Assembly: GCA_963836605.1 (NCBI GenBank)
Contig: CAWIKB010000014.1
Span: 62,001 to 126,000, forward strand
Direction of reading: 5' to 3'
DNA from: Bog-473 sp963836605
Lineage (GTDB): Bacteria; Actinomycetota; Acidimicrobiia; Acidimicrobiales; RAAP-2
DNA length: 64,000 nucleotides
A program made the position numbers and the translations under genes. The notes beneath the pieces were generated by a model, which worked only from the letters and a program-made list of their open reading frames with translations, did no database searches and had not been told where the DNA came from. Positions 7,703-17,832 of the stretch are shown in pieces. Position 1 is the stretch's first letter. Every line of letters begins with the position of its first letter.

Positions 7703-9736
7703 GTGCTGGTCAGGATCATTTTGGGTTTGGGCGTCACGCTGGCCGCCTTCTTGATCGCCGGGAGGCGGTTCCACTGGCTGTCTCGGCTGATCCGGTCCGG
7801 GGTGCCGGCGCCCGAGCGCACTAGGGGGAGCGTCCTCCCCAAGGTCGAGGCCGAGACGGTCGAAGTCGCAGGTCAGCGCAAGCTCCTGCAGTGGACGGTG
7901 CCCGGCGTGGCCCACTTCTTCACCATGTGGGGCTTCACCATCCTGCTTCTTACGATTATCGAGGCCTACGGGGCCCTCTTCGATCGGGACTTCTTCATCC
8001 CCCTGCTCGGCCACTGGGAGTGGATCGGCGCCCTGGAGGACTTCTTCGCCGTGGCTGTATTGCTGGCGCTGATCGTCTTCACCATCATCCGGTTCAAGAA
8101 CGCCCCCTCCCGCTTGGACCGCAAGTCCCGTTTCTACGGGTCCCACACCGGTGCCGCCTGGATCGTCCTGGCCATGATCGCCGGGGTCATCATCACCCTC
8201 CTCCTGTACCGGGCGGCCCAGATCAACACCGGGAACTTCCCCTTCGACTGGAGTGCCTTCGCCTCCCACACCGTGGCCAAGTGGCTGGCGCCGCTGGGAA
8301 CCGGCGTCAACAGCGTGCTCGAGACCGTCTTCGTGATCCTCAACATCGCCGTGATCGCCGGCTTCCTCGTCTTCGTCTCCTACTCCAAGCACCTGCACAT
8401 CTTCATGGCCCCCATCAACGTGGCCTTCTCCCGCCGCCCCCGGGCCCTGGGCGCGTTGGACAAGACGCCCGACATGGACATGGAGAACGTCGACGAGGAC
8501 ACCGTGTTCGGGGTGGGCGAGATCGGCCACTTCAGCTGGAAGCAGATGCTCGACTTCGCCACCTGCACCGAGTGCGGGCGCTGCCAGTCGGCCTGCCCGG
8601 CCTGGAACACCGAGAAGCCCCTGTCGCCGAAGCTGCTCATCATGAACCTGCGCGACAACATGTTCGCCTCGGCCACGCCGCTGCTGGCCGGCGAGGGCGA
8701 CTTCACCGCCTTGGTGCCCAACGTCATCGACCCCGAGGTGCTGTGGGCCTGCACCACCTGCGGGGCCTGCGTCGAGGAATGCCCGGTCGACATCGAGCAC
8801 ATCGACGCCATCGTCGACATGCGGCGCTACCAGGTGCTGATGGAGTCCGAGTTCCCCTCCGAGGCCGGCCTCATGCTGCGCAACGTGGAGAACCAGGGCG
8901 ATCCCTGGGGCCTGGGCCAGGCCAAGCGGACCGAGTGGACCGGGACGCTGGACTTCGAGATCCCGGTCATCACCGGGACCATCCCCGACGACATCGAGTA
9001 CCTCTACTGGGTCGGTTGCGCCGGCGCGCTCGACGAGCGGGCCCGCAAGGGGGTCCAGGCCACGGCCCGCATGCTGCACCGGGCCGGCGTGACCTTCGGG
9101 ATCCTCGGGCCGAAGGAGTCCTGCACCGGCGATCCGGTGCGGCGCCTGGGCAACGAGTACCTCTACCAGGAGCAGGGGCGGATGAACATCGAGACCCTGA
9201 ACGCGGTGGGGGCCAAGAAGATCATCGCCAGCTGCCCGCACTGCTTCAACACCATCAAGAACGAGTACCCCTCACTTGGGGGGAACTACGAGGTCATCCA
9301 CCACGCCCAGTTGCTCGAGCACCTGGTGCAGTCGGGCCGTCTGGTGCCGGGCACCGGCTACAACGGCAAGGTCACCTACCACGACCCCTGTTACCTCGGC
9401 CGGCACAACCGGATCATCGAGGAGCCCCGGACCGTGCTCAGCGCCATGCCCGGGGTCGAGCAGGTCGAGATGCGCCGCTGCAAGGAGCGGGGCTTCTGCT
9501 GCGGCGCCGGCGGGGCCCGCATGTGGCTGGAGGAGAACATCGGCAAGCGCGTCAACATGGAGCGCATGGACGAGGCCCTGGGGACCGGGGCCGACGTCGT
9601 CTCGACCGCCTGCCCCTACTGCATGATCATGCTGGACGACGCCGTGCGGGCCCATGCCAAGGAGGACGACGTGCGCGTGCTCGACCTCTCCCAATTGGTC
9701 GAGGAGTCACTGGAGAAGGCCGAGCAGCAGGTCTAG
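7703..9736 (+). CDS. etfD: EtfD-like membrane Fe-S oxidoreductase (CCG-domain)
   Basis: The 677-aa product joins an N-terminal membrane domain of about five helices (residues 1-250, Nar-I/cytochrome-b-like) to two ferredoxin-type cluster motifs, CTECGRCQSACPAW and CTTCGACVEECPVD. Two CCG-domain cysteine regions follow (CTGDPVRRLGNEY, with HDPCYLGRHN and CCGAGGARMW). This architecture matches mycobacterial EtfD (Rv0338c type), which passes electrons from electron-transfer flavoprotein, reduced during fatty-acid beta-oxidation, into the menaquinone pool at the membrane. No etfAB lies nearby. The GTG start at 7703 has GAGGAG 6 nt upstream. It stands alone on the plus strand. Confidence 0.85.
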   Translation: MLVRIILGLGVTLAAFLIAGRRFHWLSRLIRSGVPAPERTRGSVLPKVEAETVEVAGQRKLLQWTVPGVAHFFTMWGFTILLLTIIEAYGALFDRDFFIPLLGHWEWIGALEDFFAVAVLLALIVFTIIRFKNAPSRLDRKSRFYGSHTGAAWIVLAMIAGVIITLLLYRAAQINTGNFPFDWSAFASHTVAKWLAPLGTGVNSVLETVFVILNIAVIAGFLVFVSYSKHLHIFMAPINVAFSRRPRALGALDKTPDMDMENVDEDTVFGVGEIGHFSWKQMLDFATCTECGRCQSACPAWNTEKPLSPKLLIMNLRDNMFASATPLLAGEGDFTALVPNVIDPEVLWACTTCGACVEECPVDIEHIDAIVDMRRYQVLMESEFPSEAGLMLRNVENQGDPWGLGQAKRTEWTGTLDFEIPVITGTIPDDIEYLYWVGCAGALDERARKGVQATARMLHRAGVTFGILGPKESCTGDPVRRLGNEYLYQEQGRMNIETLNAVGAKKIIASCPHCFNTIKNEYPSLGGNYEVIHHAQLLEHLVQSGRLVPGTGYNGKVTYHDPCYLGRHNRIIEEPRTVLSAMPGVEQVEMRRCKERGFCCGAGGARMWLEENIGKRVNMERMDEALGTGADVVSTACPYCMIMLDDAVRAHAKEDDVRVLDLSQLVEESLEKAEQQV

Positions 9737-9845
9737 CTCAACGGGTTTAGGACGGCAGGTTTCGGGCCGCTTGGACAGGGCGGGCCGGTTCAGGCCGCCG
9801 GTTCAGGTCTGGCGGGTCAGGGGCGGCCCACCCAGAACGGCAGGC

Positions 9846-10268
9846 TCAGGTGGCCACCAGGCCGTAGGCCCGCTCGGGGCGCAGGGCGACGATCAGGCGC
9901 CGGTCGGCCACCATGGTGGCCCGGTAGTCGTCCCAGTCCGGGTGCTCGCCGTTGCCGGCCTTGTAGTAGGCCACCAACTGGTCCACCGTGTCGTCGTGGG
10001 GATCGGCGGCGGTCGGGGTGAGCTCGGCCGTGCCCTCGAGGACGACGTACTGGAAGAAATTGTCCCCGGGCACGTAGAGCGATGCACGCGGGTCGCGGCG
10101 CAGGTTCTTGGTCTTGGCCCGGTCCGCCGTCACCGAGATGCGCGGGACACCGTCGTCGCCCGGAACGTAGAGGATGTTGGAGAGCTGTGGCCGGCCGTTC
10201 GCCCTGATGGTGGTCAGCACCCCGTGGTTGCGGGGGCGGACGAAGTCGAGGGCCTGGTCGAGCTCCAC
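9846..10268 (-). CDS. PPOX-class (F420/FMN-dependent) oxidoreductase
   Basis: The 140-aa protein has the split-barrel flavin-binding pattern of the pyridoxamine-phosphate-oxidase superfamily: LTTIRANGRPQLSN at the N-terminus, a central RISVTADRAKTKNLRRDPRASL segment, and a C-terminal LIVALRPERAYGL strand. Actinobacterial members usually use F420 or FMN to reduce or oxidise small substrates; the substrate cannot be read from sequence. It is the last gene of a minus-strand run, 9 nt downstream of the aquaporin gene, so co-transcription is possible. Confidence 0.8.
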   Translation of the reverse strand: MELDQALDFVRPRNHGVLTTIRANGRPQLSNILYVPGDDGVPRISVTADRAKTKNLRRDPRASLYVPGDNFFQYVVLEGTAELTPTAADPHDDTVDQLVAYYKAGNGEHPDWDDYRATMVADRRLIVALRPERAYGLVAT

Positions 10269-10277
10269 GCCCCCAAC

Positions 10278-11015
10278 CTATACGGCGGCCACCGTGGATT
10301 CTTCGGCCGCTCGATCGGCGATGAGCATGTGCACCACGGCGGCGACGATGGCCCCGACGAGGGGGGCCACGATGAAGAGCCACACCTGGCTGAGGGCGGC
10401 CCCGCCCACCACGAGGGCCGGTCCGAGGCTCCGGGCCGGGTTGACCGAGGTGCCCGTCAGGGGGATGCCGATCAGGTGGACCACGACCAGGGTCATGCCG
10501 ATGGCCACGCCGGCCAGGCCCTGGATGGCCGCCTTGTGGGTGGCGAAAAGGACGACCGAGACGAAGACGAAGGTCAGGATGGCCTCGACCAGGAAGGCGC
10601 CGGTCTGGCTGAGGAGCAGGTGGGAGTACTTGCCGTAGCCGTCGGTGCCCAGGCCCTGGATCTGCTTGTGGTACAGCGGAGAGTTGGTCAGGACGGCGTA
10701 GAGCAGGTAGGCCCCACCGATGGCCCCGGCCACCTGGGCCACCATGTAGGCGACGGCCTCGCCGATCTTCATGCGGCCCGCGGTCAGGAAGCCGAGGGTG
10801 ACGGCCGGGTTGACGTGGCAGCCGGACACCGGCCCGATGGAGTACACCAGACCGATCAGGACGAGGCCGAAGGCCAGGGCGGTGGCGGCCACGCCGGCGG
10901 CGAAGCTGAGGCCAAAGAGATGGAAGCCGATCATCTCCGTCGCCGTTCCGACGGCGATGAAGACCAGGATGCCCGTGCCGAGGAACTCGGCACCCAGCTT
11001 TCGGGCGAGGGGCAT
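10278..11015 (-). CDS. aqpZ: Aquaporin (MIP family)
   Basis: This 245-aa protein has six membrane helices and the two NPA half-helix motifs, CHVNPAVTLG and TSVNPARSLGPAL. The Arg right after the second NPA is the selectivity-filter arginine, and the first half has the AEFLGTGILVF opening typical of aquaporins. The second NPA context and compact loops fit a water channel better than a glycerol facilitator. The ATG at 11015 is chosen over longer frames because GGAGG lies 5 nt upstream and the family N-terminus starts there. It is flanked on the same strand by a cNMP-binding gene upstream and a PPOX gene downstream. Confidence 0.88.
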   Translation of the reverse strand: MPLARKLGAEFLGTGILVFIAVGTATEMIGFHLFGLSFAAGVAATALAFGLVLIGLVYSIGPVSGCHVNPAVTLGFLTAGRMKIGEAVAYMVAQVAGAIGGAYLLYAVLTNSPLYHKQIQGLGTDGYGKYSHLLLSQTGAFLVEAILTFVFVSVVLFATHKAAIQGLAGVAIGMTLVVVHLIGIPLTGTSVNPARSLGPALVVGGAALSQVWLFIVAPLVGAIVAAVVHMLIADRAAEESTVAAV

Positions 11016-11097
11016 GACGACCTCCGTAGGGCGAGGGATACGAACGACGAGATTCTTCCATCGCACCCGTCCCCGGGCGCGGACCCTGACCGAGCGG

Positions 11098-11520
11098 TTA
11101 GTTGAACCCCTTGGAGTCGGCCTCGCGCAACCGGGTGGCCATGGCGGCCAGCATCTTGCGCGAGAGAGGGGGCACCGCATCGAGCACGCCGTTGAACTGG
11201 CGTTGCCCCAGGATCAACAGCTTCATCTCGGTCTCGGAGATCACGCTGGCCGAGCGGGGCCGGCGGTCCAGCAGCGCCAGTTCCCCGAAGTACTGCCCCG
11301 GCCCCAGCGTGGCCGCCTTGCGGTTGTTCCGCTTGACGGCGGCCTGGCCCTCGACGATGAGGAAGAACTCCCGCCCGATGGTGCCCTGCTCGCACAGCAC
11401 ACGACCCGGGGGCACGGTCACCTCTTCGAGGGCCTTGCGGATCATGCGCAGGTCCTTGCCCGAGGAGGTCGAGAACAACCAGATCTTGGATAGGTCGAGG
11501 TCGTAGCCACCGTGTGCCAT
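11098..11520 (-). CDS. Cyclic-nucleotide-binding-domain protein (Crp-like, no HTH)
   Basis: The 140-aa protein is a single cNMP-binding beta-barrel: VPPGRVLCEQGTIGREFFLIVEGQAAV, then GPGQYFGELALLDRRPRSASV, the phosphate-binding cassette with GELALL and an Arg-Ser-Ala. After it come only two short helices (LSRKMLAAMATRLREAD). No DNA-binding domain follows, so this is a stand-alone cyclic-nucleotide sensor rather than a Crp/Fnr transcription factor. Partners are unknown. The ATG at 11520 is preferred over a longer frame. It is divergent from amt, sharing the region 11521-11693. Confidence 0.8.
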   Translation of the reverse strand: MAHGGYDLDLSKIWLFSTSSGKDLRMIRKALEEVTVPPGRVLCEQGTIGREFFLIVEGQAAVKRNNRKAATLGPGQYFGELALLDRRPRSASVISETEMKLLILGQRQFNGVLDAVPPLSRKMLAAMATRLREADSKGFN

Positions 11521-11558
11521 GGCGCTAAGGCTAGCCCGCGGCCCTTGTTCATGTGTTG

Positions 11559-11585
11559 GTAACACGCGCGTAGCCGTGGCGAAAC
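11559..11585 (+). promoter_or_regulatory. Candidate GlnR-type box upstream of amt
   Basis: Three 5-mers, GTAAC, GTAGC and GAAAC, are separated by exactly 6 nt each (11559-11563, 11570-11574, 11581-11585). This matches the gTnAC-n6-GaAAC-n6 periodicity of actinobacterial GlnR sites, with the middle element degenerate. Its place about 110 nt upstream of an ammonium transporter-PII operon fits nitrogen control. No glnR gene is in the window. Confidence 0.45.
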
Positions 11586-11693
11586 GCCCGCTGCCCATAC
11601 TGACCCCGGCACAACGATGTCCGGACGCTTCCTGCTACTCGCCGAGCGGGTTGGGAGGGTGGACCGGCAAACACCGTGAAAGGGGCACCAAGA

Positions 11694-13151
11694 GTGCTAG
11701 CAGCCGCAGTCACAACTCCATACCCAAGCTGGCTCAATCCGGGCGACAACACGTGGCAGCTGACCGCCGCCACGTTGGTCGGCCTGATGAGCCTGCCCGG
11801 TCTGGCCGTCCTCTACGGAGGTCTGGTCCAGCGCAAGTGGGTCATCAACACCATGCTCATGATGTTCTCGGGCTTCAGCGCCGTGCTCGTCGTGTGGATG
11901 TTGTGGGGCTACAACTTGGGCTTCGGGCCCGCCTCAGATCTCTTCGGAGCGAAGGGGACCGGGTGGTTCGCCAACATGTGGGGGTCGTGGCAACCGATCG
12001 TCACCCACTACGGCGAACAGAACCAGGCGGTGTCGGGGGCCAATACCCTGATCCCGTTCCACTTCCCCACAGCGACGCTGGCCTACTTCCAGTTCGTCTT
12101 CGCCGCTATCACCCCGCTCCTGTTCTGCGGCTCGATCCTGGGGAGGATGAAGTTCAAGGCCTGGCTGCTCTTCGTGCCGCTGTGGACGACCTTCGTCTAC
12201 TCGGTCGACGCCAAGCTCCTCTGGGGCGGCGGCTTCCTGGCCCAACACGGTGCGGTGGACTACTCGGGTGGGTACGTCATCCACCTCTCCGCCGGTGTCT
12301 CGGGCTTCGTGGCCGCGGCCATCGTCGGCCCCCGCCTGCTGCGGGATCGCCGGCACGGGGTGCCCAACAACCTGCTCCTGGTGGCCGTCGGCGCCGGCAT
12401 CCTCTGGCTCGGCTGGAACGGCTTCAACGGTGGTGACCCGTACTACGCCGGGGTCGACGCTGCCTCGGCGGTGCTCAACACCAACGTGGCCACCGCGGTC
12501 GGGCTCCTCACCTGGATGCTGTTCGACTGGTGGTTCTCCAAGGCCAAGAAACCGACGTTCCTGGGCGCCATCAACGGCATGATCTGCGGACTGGTCGGCA
12601 TCACGCCCTCAGCCGGCTGGGTCGACGGGTACGGCGCCATCCTGGTCGGGTTCATCTGCTCGGCCCTGGTCTGGGTGGCCTGGAACTTCCTGGTCAAGGT
12701 CAAGCCCTTCTCCAAGGTGGACGATGCGCTGGGTGTCATCTACACCCACGGCATCGCCGGCCTGCTGGGTGGTCTGCTGGTCGGCTTCCTGGCCGACCCC
12801 GGCATGATCCAGTACGGCGTCGGGCACCTGGACAAGGCCGGCCAGGTCCTCGGGAACAGCAACTTCACCAACATCGGTGGCGGCGAGGGGTTCTCGGTCG
12901 ACGGCTACTTCTACGGCGGCGGTTTCCACCAGCTCTGGGAACAGTTCCTGGCCGCGGTGTGGGTCATCTGCTGGTCGGCGGCGGTGACCGCGATCCTGCT
13001 CATGATCGTGAAGCTGGTCTGTCGGGGCCTGCGAGAAAAGGACGAAGTGCTCGAGATCGGCGATGTGGCCATCCACGACGAGGAGGTCTACCCACAGGAG
13101 ACCTTCGCCGAGCGGGTGTCCGCCATGTCGGGGACCGGGACGGAGGAATAG
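11694..13151 (+). CDS. amtB: Ammonium transporter (Amt/MEP family)
   Basis: The product of about 485 aa has eleven predicted membrane helices. The conserved Amt blocks are visible: GLAVLYGGLVQRKWVINTML near the N-terminus, the acidic site and first pore histidine in DYSGGYVIHLSAG, the NGFNGGDPYY block, and the second pore histidine in YTHGIAGLLGG. It moves ammonium/ammonia into the cell under nitrogen limitation and is normally gated by PII. The GTG at 11694 has AAAGGGG 8 nt upstream; another GTG at 11676 would add six residues but lacks a well-spaced site. glnK follows after 80 nt, an arrangement conserved in many bacteria. Confidence 0.92.
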   Translation: MLAAAVTTPYPSWLNPGDNTWQLTAATLVGLMSLPGLAVLYGGLVQRKWVINTMLMMFSGFSAVLVVWMLWGYNLGFGPASDLFGAKGTGWFANMWGSWQPIVTHYGEQNQAVSGANTLIPFHFPTATLAYFQFVFAAITPLLFCGSILGRMKFKAWLLFVPLWTTFVYSVDAKLLWGGGFLAQHGAVDYSGGYVIHLSAGVSGFVAAAIVGPRLLRDRRHGVPNNLLLVAVGAGILWLGWNGFNGGDPYYAGVDAASAVLNTNVATAVGLLTWMLFDWWFSKAKKPTFLGAINGMICGLVGITPSAGWVDGYGAILVGFICSALVWVAWNFLVKVKPFSKVDDALGVIYTHGIAGLLGGLLVGFLADPGMIQYGVGHLDKAGQVLGNSNFTNIGGGEGFSVDGYFYGGGFHQLWEQFLAAVWVICWSAAVTAILLMIVKLVCRGLREKDEVLEIGDVAIHDEEVYPQETFAERVSAMSGTGTEE

Positions 13152-13231
13152 CCCGTGCACGAGTACCGATACCGTAAGCAAGAGATGCCAACGCAATCGC
13201 AATCGCACCAGCAAGCGAAGGGAGCACGAGG

Positions 13232-13570
13232 GTGAAGCTCGTGGTAGCTGTCCTCAAGCCGTTCAAACTCGACGACGTCAAGGAGGTCCTCAAGAACCTC
13301 GGGGTCCAGGGCATGACCCTGACCGAGGCCCAGGGGTTCGGACGCCAGCGTGGTCACACCGAGGTGTACCGAGGCGCCGAGTACGAGGTGGACTTCGTCC
13401 CGAAGATCCGCATCGAGGTGCTGGTCGACGACGGACGGACCGACGAAGTGGTCGACGCCATCGTCAGCTCGGCCGCCACCGGCAAGATCGGTGACGGCAA
13501 GGTCTGGACCATCCCGGTCGAGACCGTGGTGCGGGTGCGCACCGGAGAACGCGGGGTGGACGCCCTGTAG
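13232..13570 (+). CDS. glnK: Nitrogen regulatory protein PII
   Basis: The 112-aa product is full length for PII. It starts MKLVVAVLKPFKLDDV and carries the T-loop signature YRGAEYEVDFVPK, whose Tyr is the usual uridylylation/adenylylation site. The C-terminal signature is TGKIGDGKVWTIPVE, followed by the RTGERG segment. PII senses 2-oxoglutarate and ATP/ADP and blocks the Amt pore when nitrogen is plentiful. The GTG start has AAGGGAG 8-14 nt upstream. It forms an operon with the ammonium transporter gene and is followed by a strong hairpin. Confidence 0.95.
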   Translation: MKLVVAVLKPFKLDDVKEVLKNLGVQGMTLTEAQGFGRQRGHTEVYRGAEYEVDFVPKIRIEVLVDDGRTDEVVDAIVSSAATGKIGDGKVWTIPVETVVRVRTGERGVDAL

Positions 13571-13580
13571 GCAGGTCGGC

Positions 13581-13612
13581 CGGGTCGAGGCGCGGCGAGG
13601 CGCCTCGACCCG
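13581..13612 (+). terminator. Hairpin terminator after amt-glnK
   Basis: A perfect 13-bp inverted repeat (left arm CGGGTCGAGGCGC at 13581-13593) with a 6-nt loop lies 10 nt after the glnK stop codon. There is no U-tract, as is common for terminators in GC-rich actinobacteria. Confidence 0.6.
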
Positions 13613-13749
13613 CCGCCGTTGGGTACGGCTGGCCCAACTCCCCTCTCTGGGTCGGCCGGCCTGACGGGCCACGGCGGTGGTGGCCGGAGGAGGAGTGGCA
13701 GTCCGGTGCCGGAGGCGATGTGGGCGTCGGGCCGATGTGCTGACGATGC

Positions 13750-13959
13750 TCACGGCTTCGACTCTGAGGTGGCGGCGGGGCGGCCGCGCTTGGGCAGGGG
13801 GGCGGCCCGCTTGGGCATGCGCCCGGCCTCGCTCAACGCCCGGCGCAGCACCACCTCGATCTGGGCGTTGACGCTGCGGAGCTCGTCGTTGGCCCAACGC
13901 ACCAACGCATCGTGGACGGCAGGGTCGACCCGGAGCAGGACCTGTCGCCGTCCGCTCAA
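13750..13959 (-). CDS. Ribbon-helix-helix DNA-binding protein (Arc-like)
   Basis: The 69-aa product starts RRQVLLRVDPAVHDALVRWA, a beta-strand followed by a helix typical of ribbon-helix-helix repressors, then SVNAQIEVVLRRALSEAGR for the second helix, and ends in a basic KRAAPLPKRGRPA tail. Such proteins bind palindromic operators as dimers. The TTG start overlaps the upstream band-7 gene's stop (TTGA), so the two are translationally coupled. It may bind the palindrome in front of the band-7 gene; that is inference. Confidence 0.65.
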   Translation of the reverse strand: MSGRRQVLLRVDPAVHDALVRWANDELRSVNAQIEVVLRRALSEAGRMPKRAAPLPKRGRPAATSESKP

Positions 13960-14858
13960 TAGAGCGAACCCGTGTTCACGACGGGCGACGGCGGCTGGTC
14001 ACCGCACAGCACGACCATCAGGTTGCTCACCATGCTGGCCGTCCGCTCCTCGTCGAGGGAGACGACGCCACCCTCGCCGAGGCGGCTCAGCGCCATCTCG
14101 ACCATGCCGACGGCACCCTCCACGATGCGCGAGCGGGCGGCGACCACGGCGTTGGCCTGCTGGCGGCGCAACATGGCCTGCGCGATCTCCTGGGCGTAGG
14201 CCAGATGCGAAATCCGGACCTCGACGATCTCCACCCCGGCGATCGCCACCCGCTCGGCGACCTCGGCGGCCAGCTGGGCGGACACCACGTCGGTCGAACC
14301 GCGCAGCGACGTCCCCGTACCGGTGGTGTCGTCGTAGGGGTGGCTCGTGGCGACGTGGCGCAGGGCCGACTCGGCCTGCACCGACACGAAGTTCGAATAG
14401 CTGTCGACGGCGTACGTCGACTTGGCCGTGTCGGCCACCTGCCAGACCACGATGGCCGCGATCTCGACCGGGTTGCCGTCCGCGTCGTTGACCTTGAGGT
14501 GGCTCGTCTCGAAGTTGCGCACCCGCACGCTGACCCCGCGGTGCACGGTCAGCGGCGCCACACACCAGAACCCGGGCCGACGGACCGTGCCGACGTAGCG
14601 GCCGAAGAACTGGATCACCGAGGTCTGCCCCGGGGGGACGATGACCAGCGACGTGGCGACCACGACGAAGATCAGGATCGGGGCCCAGAGCCACCGGGCG
14701 CTGTGCTGGGCGACGACCACCATCACGGCCACCAAGGCCAACAGCACCACGACGGCGAACCATCCGCTCACGCTGACGGCGGGGCGCTCGGTGATGTCGA
14801 CCCGGACCCCCTGGTGGCCGACGGGTTGGGCGGTGAGGGGTGATTCGGTGTTGCTCAT
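13956..14858 (-). CDS. SPFH/band-7 domain membrane protein
   Basis: The 300-aa product has two adjacent hydrophobic segments near residues 30-75 (SGWFAVVVLLALVAVMVVVA; LWAPILIFVVVATSLVIV), then the band-7 entry VPPGQTSVIQFFGRYVGTVR. The conserved beta/alpha domain follows with VRNFETSHLKVNDADGNPV, VVWQVADTAKS, and the helical RISHLAYAQEIAQAMLRRQQA. Family members form scaffolds at the membrane and associate with proteases or secretion stress. The ATG at 14858 follows GAGGAG. It is coupled to the ribbon-helix-helix gene and preceded by a perfect 27-bp palindrome. The longer in-frame start at 14900 would place the palindrome inside the gene and is less likely. Confidence 0.82.
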   Translation of the reverse strand: MSNTESPLTAQPVGHQGVRVDITERPAVSVSGWFAVVVLLALVAVMVVVAQHSARWLWAPILIFVVVATSLVIVPPGQTSVIQFFGRYVGTVRRPGFWCVAPLTVHRGVSVRVRNFETSHLKVNDADGNPVEIAAIVVWQVADTAKSTYAVDSYSNFVSVQAESALRHVATSHPYDDTTGTGTSLRGSTDVVSAQLAAEVAERVAIAGVEIVEVRISHLAYAQEIAQAMLRRQQANAVVAARSRIVEGAVGMVEMALSRLGEGGVVSLDEERTASMVSNLMVVLCGDQPPSPVVNTGSLY

Positions 14859-14876
14859 GATGTGCTCCTCCGACAA

Positions 14877-14903
14877 AAAGTGATATCTAATAGATATCAC
14901 TTT
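14877..14903. promoter_or_regulatory. 27-bp perfect palindrome, probable operator of the band-7/RHH operon
   Basis: The two 13-nt arms (AAAGTGATATCTA and its exact complement) meet at a single central A at 14890. The run is AT-rich in GC-rich surroundings and lies 19 nt upstream of the band-7 start codon, where promoter elements are expected. Such a site suits a dimeric repressor. Confidence 0.65.
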
Positions 14904-14931
14904 CTCTGACCGATTGCTACCCCTTTGCCGG

Positions 14932-15060
14932 AGGGGAACCGAAAGAGCGTGGGTCGGTCGGGTTGGCGGGGGCGGGGAGCCGAAGGGAGCGTGAGCCCCG
15001 TGGGGTTGGCGGGGCAGGGAACCGAAGGGAGCGGTAGGCGCGTGGGCTCGTGGGCGGGTG
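14932..15060. repeat. Degenerate G-rich intergenic repeats
   Basis: Three related copies of a GGGGAACCGAAGGGAGCG-like word occur near 14936, 14974 and 15016, the last two preceded by GGTTGGCGGGG. Many GGG runs on one strand could form quadruplexes. The stretch lies between the gpmA stop and the band-7 promoter. Confidence 0.45.
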
Positions 15061-15099
15061 GGCTGGTTGGCCGGTGGGCCGGGCCGGTGAAGCGGTGGG

Positions 15100-15855
15100 T
15101 CAGCCGGCCTGACGGGCCACGGCCGCCGCTGCGGCCTGCGCGGCCTCGAGGTCGCCCAGGAAGGTGGCCGAATGCACCGAGAGGTCGTCGCCCAGGAGGT
15201 AGCGGAAGGGGATGCCGGTCGGGATCTCGAGCCCGGTGATCTCGGCGTCGGAGATTCCTTCGAGATGCTTGCGGAGGGCCCGGATGCTGTTGCCGTGGGC
15301 CGCCACCAGTACCGCCCCGCCCCGCTCGGCCGTGGCCCGCAGGTCGGGCACGATGGCCGACTCCCAGTAGGGGACCACCCGGCGCACCACGTCGGCCAGG
15401 CACTCGGTCAGCGGCATCTCGCCCGGGGCCAGGTCCCGGTAGCGGGGGTCGTCGGCCACCGATGTCGGGTTGTCGGCGGCGAGAACGGGCGGGGGGGTGT
15501 CGTAGCTGCGGCGCCAGAGCATGAGCTGCTCGTCGCCGAACTGCTTCCGGATCTGGGCCTTGTTCTTGCCCTGTAGGTCCCCGTAGTGCCGTTCGTTGAG
15601 GCGCCAGTCCCGCCGGACCGGGAGCCAGGACCGCCCGGCGGCGGCCAGGGCCAGCTCGGCCGTGCGGATGGCCCGGGTCAGCAGCGACGTATAGAGCACC
15701 CGCAGATCGAGCCCGGGCTCGTCGGCCAGCAGCCGGCCGCCGGCCGTGGCTTCGGCCTCCCCGGCCTCGGTGAGGTCCACGTCGACCCAGCCCGTGAACA
15801 GGTTCTCCGCGTTCCAGGTGGACTGGCCGTGGCGCAGGAGGATCAGATCGAGCAC
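15100..15855 (-). CDS. gpmA: 2,3-bisphosphoglycerate-dependent phosphoglycerate mutase
   Basis: This 251-aa enzyme interconverts 3- and 2-phosphoglycerate in glycolysis. The phosphohistidine motif LILLRHGQSTWN is at the N-terminus, followed by FTGWVDVDLTEAG, TSLLTRAIRTAE (Arg), WRLNERHYGDLQGKNKAQ (Glu) and VAAHGNSIRAL (second catalytic His). Length and motif spacing are normal for the family. The GTG at 15855 starts right before the catalytic motif as in homologues; a TACCAT hexamer lies 6 nt upstream, so the transcript may be leaderless. It is divergent from dnaK. Confidence 0.92.
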   Translation of the reverse strand: MLDLILLRHGQSTWNAENLFTGWVDVDLTEAGEAEATAGGRLLADEPGLDLRVLYTSLLTRAIRTAELALAAAGRSWLPVRRDWRLNERHYGDLQGKNKAQIRKQFGDEQLMLWRRSYDTPPPVLAADNPTSVADDPRYRDLAPGEMPLTECLADVVRRVVPYWESAIVPDLRATAERGGAVLVAAHGNSIRALRKHLEGISDAEITGLEIPTGIPFRYLLGDDLSVHSATFLGDLEAAQAAAAAVARQAG

Positions 15856-15910
15856 ATCCTGATGGTAACGCAATTGGGTGCAATCTGGCATCCTCGGTGG
15901 CATCCCCGGT

Positions 15911-15961
15911 TGCTATGATGTGTAGAAAAGTTGACACTGAGGCACTCATGTTTGCTATAGT
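15911..15961 (+). promoter_or_regulatory. dnaK operon promoter region with two extended -10 elements and a degenerate HAIR-like site
   Basis: Two extended -10 boxes are present: TGCTATGAT (15911-15919) and TGCTATAGT (15953-15961). The second has a TTGACA at 15931-15936 with a 19-nt spacer. Overlapping it, 15930-15950 resembles the HspR-binding HAIR element (CTTGAGT-N7-ACTCAAG): the right half ACTCATG matches 6 of 7, the left half 4 of 7. An HspR gene lies in the same cluster. Confidence 0.5.
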
Positions 15962-15993
15962 GGGTCTCACGCAAACGAATGGAAGGACTGCAG

Positions 15994-17828
<1,835 letters not shown>

Positions 17829-17832
<4 letters not shown>

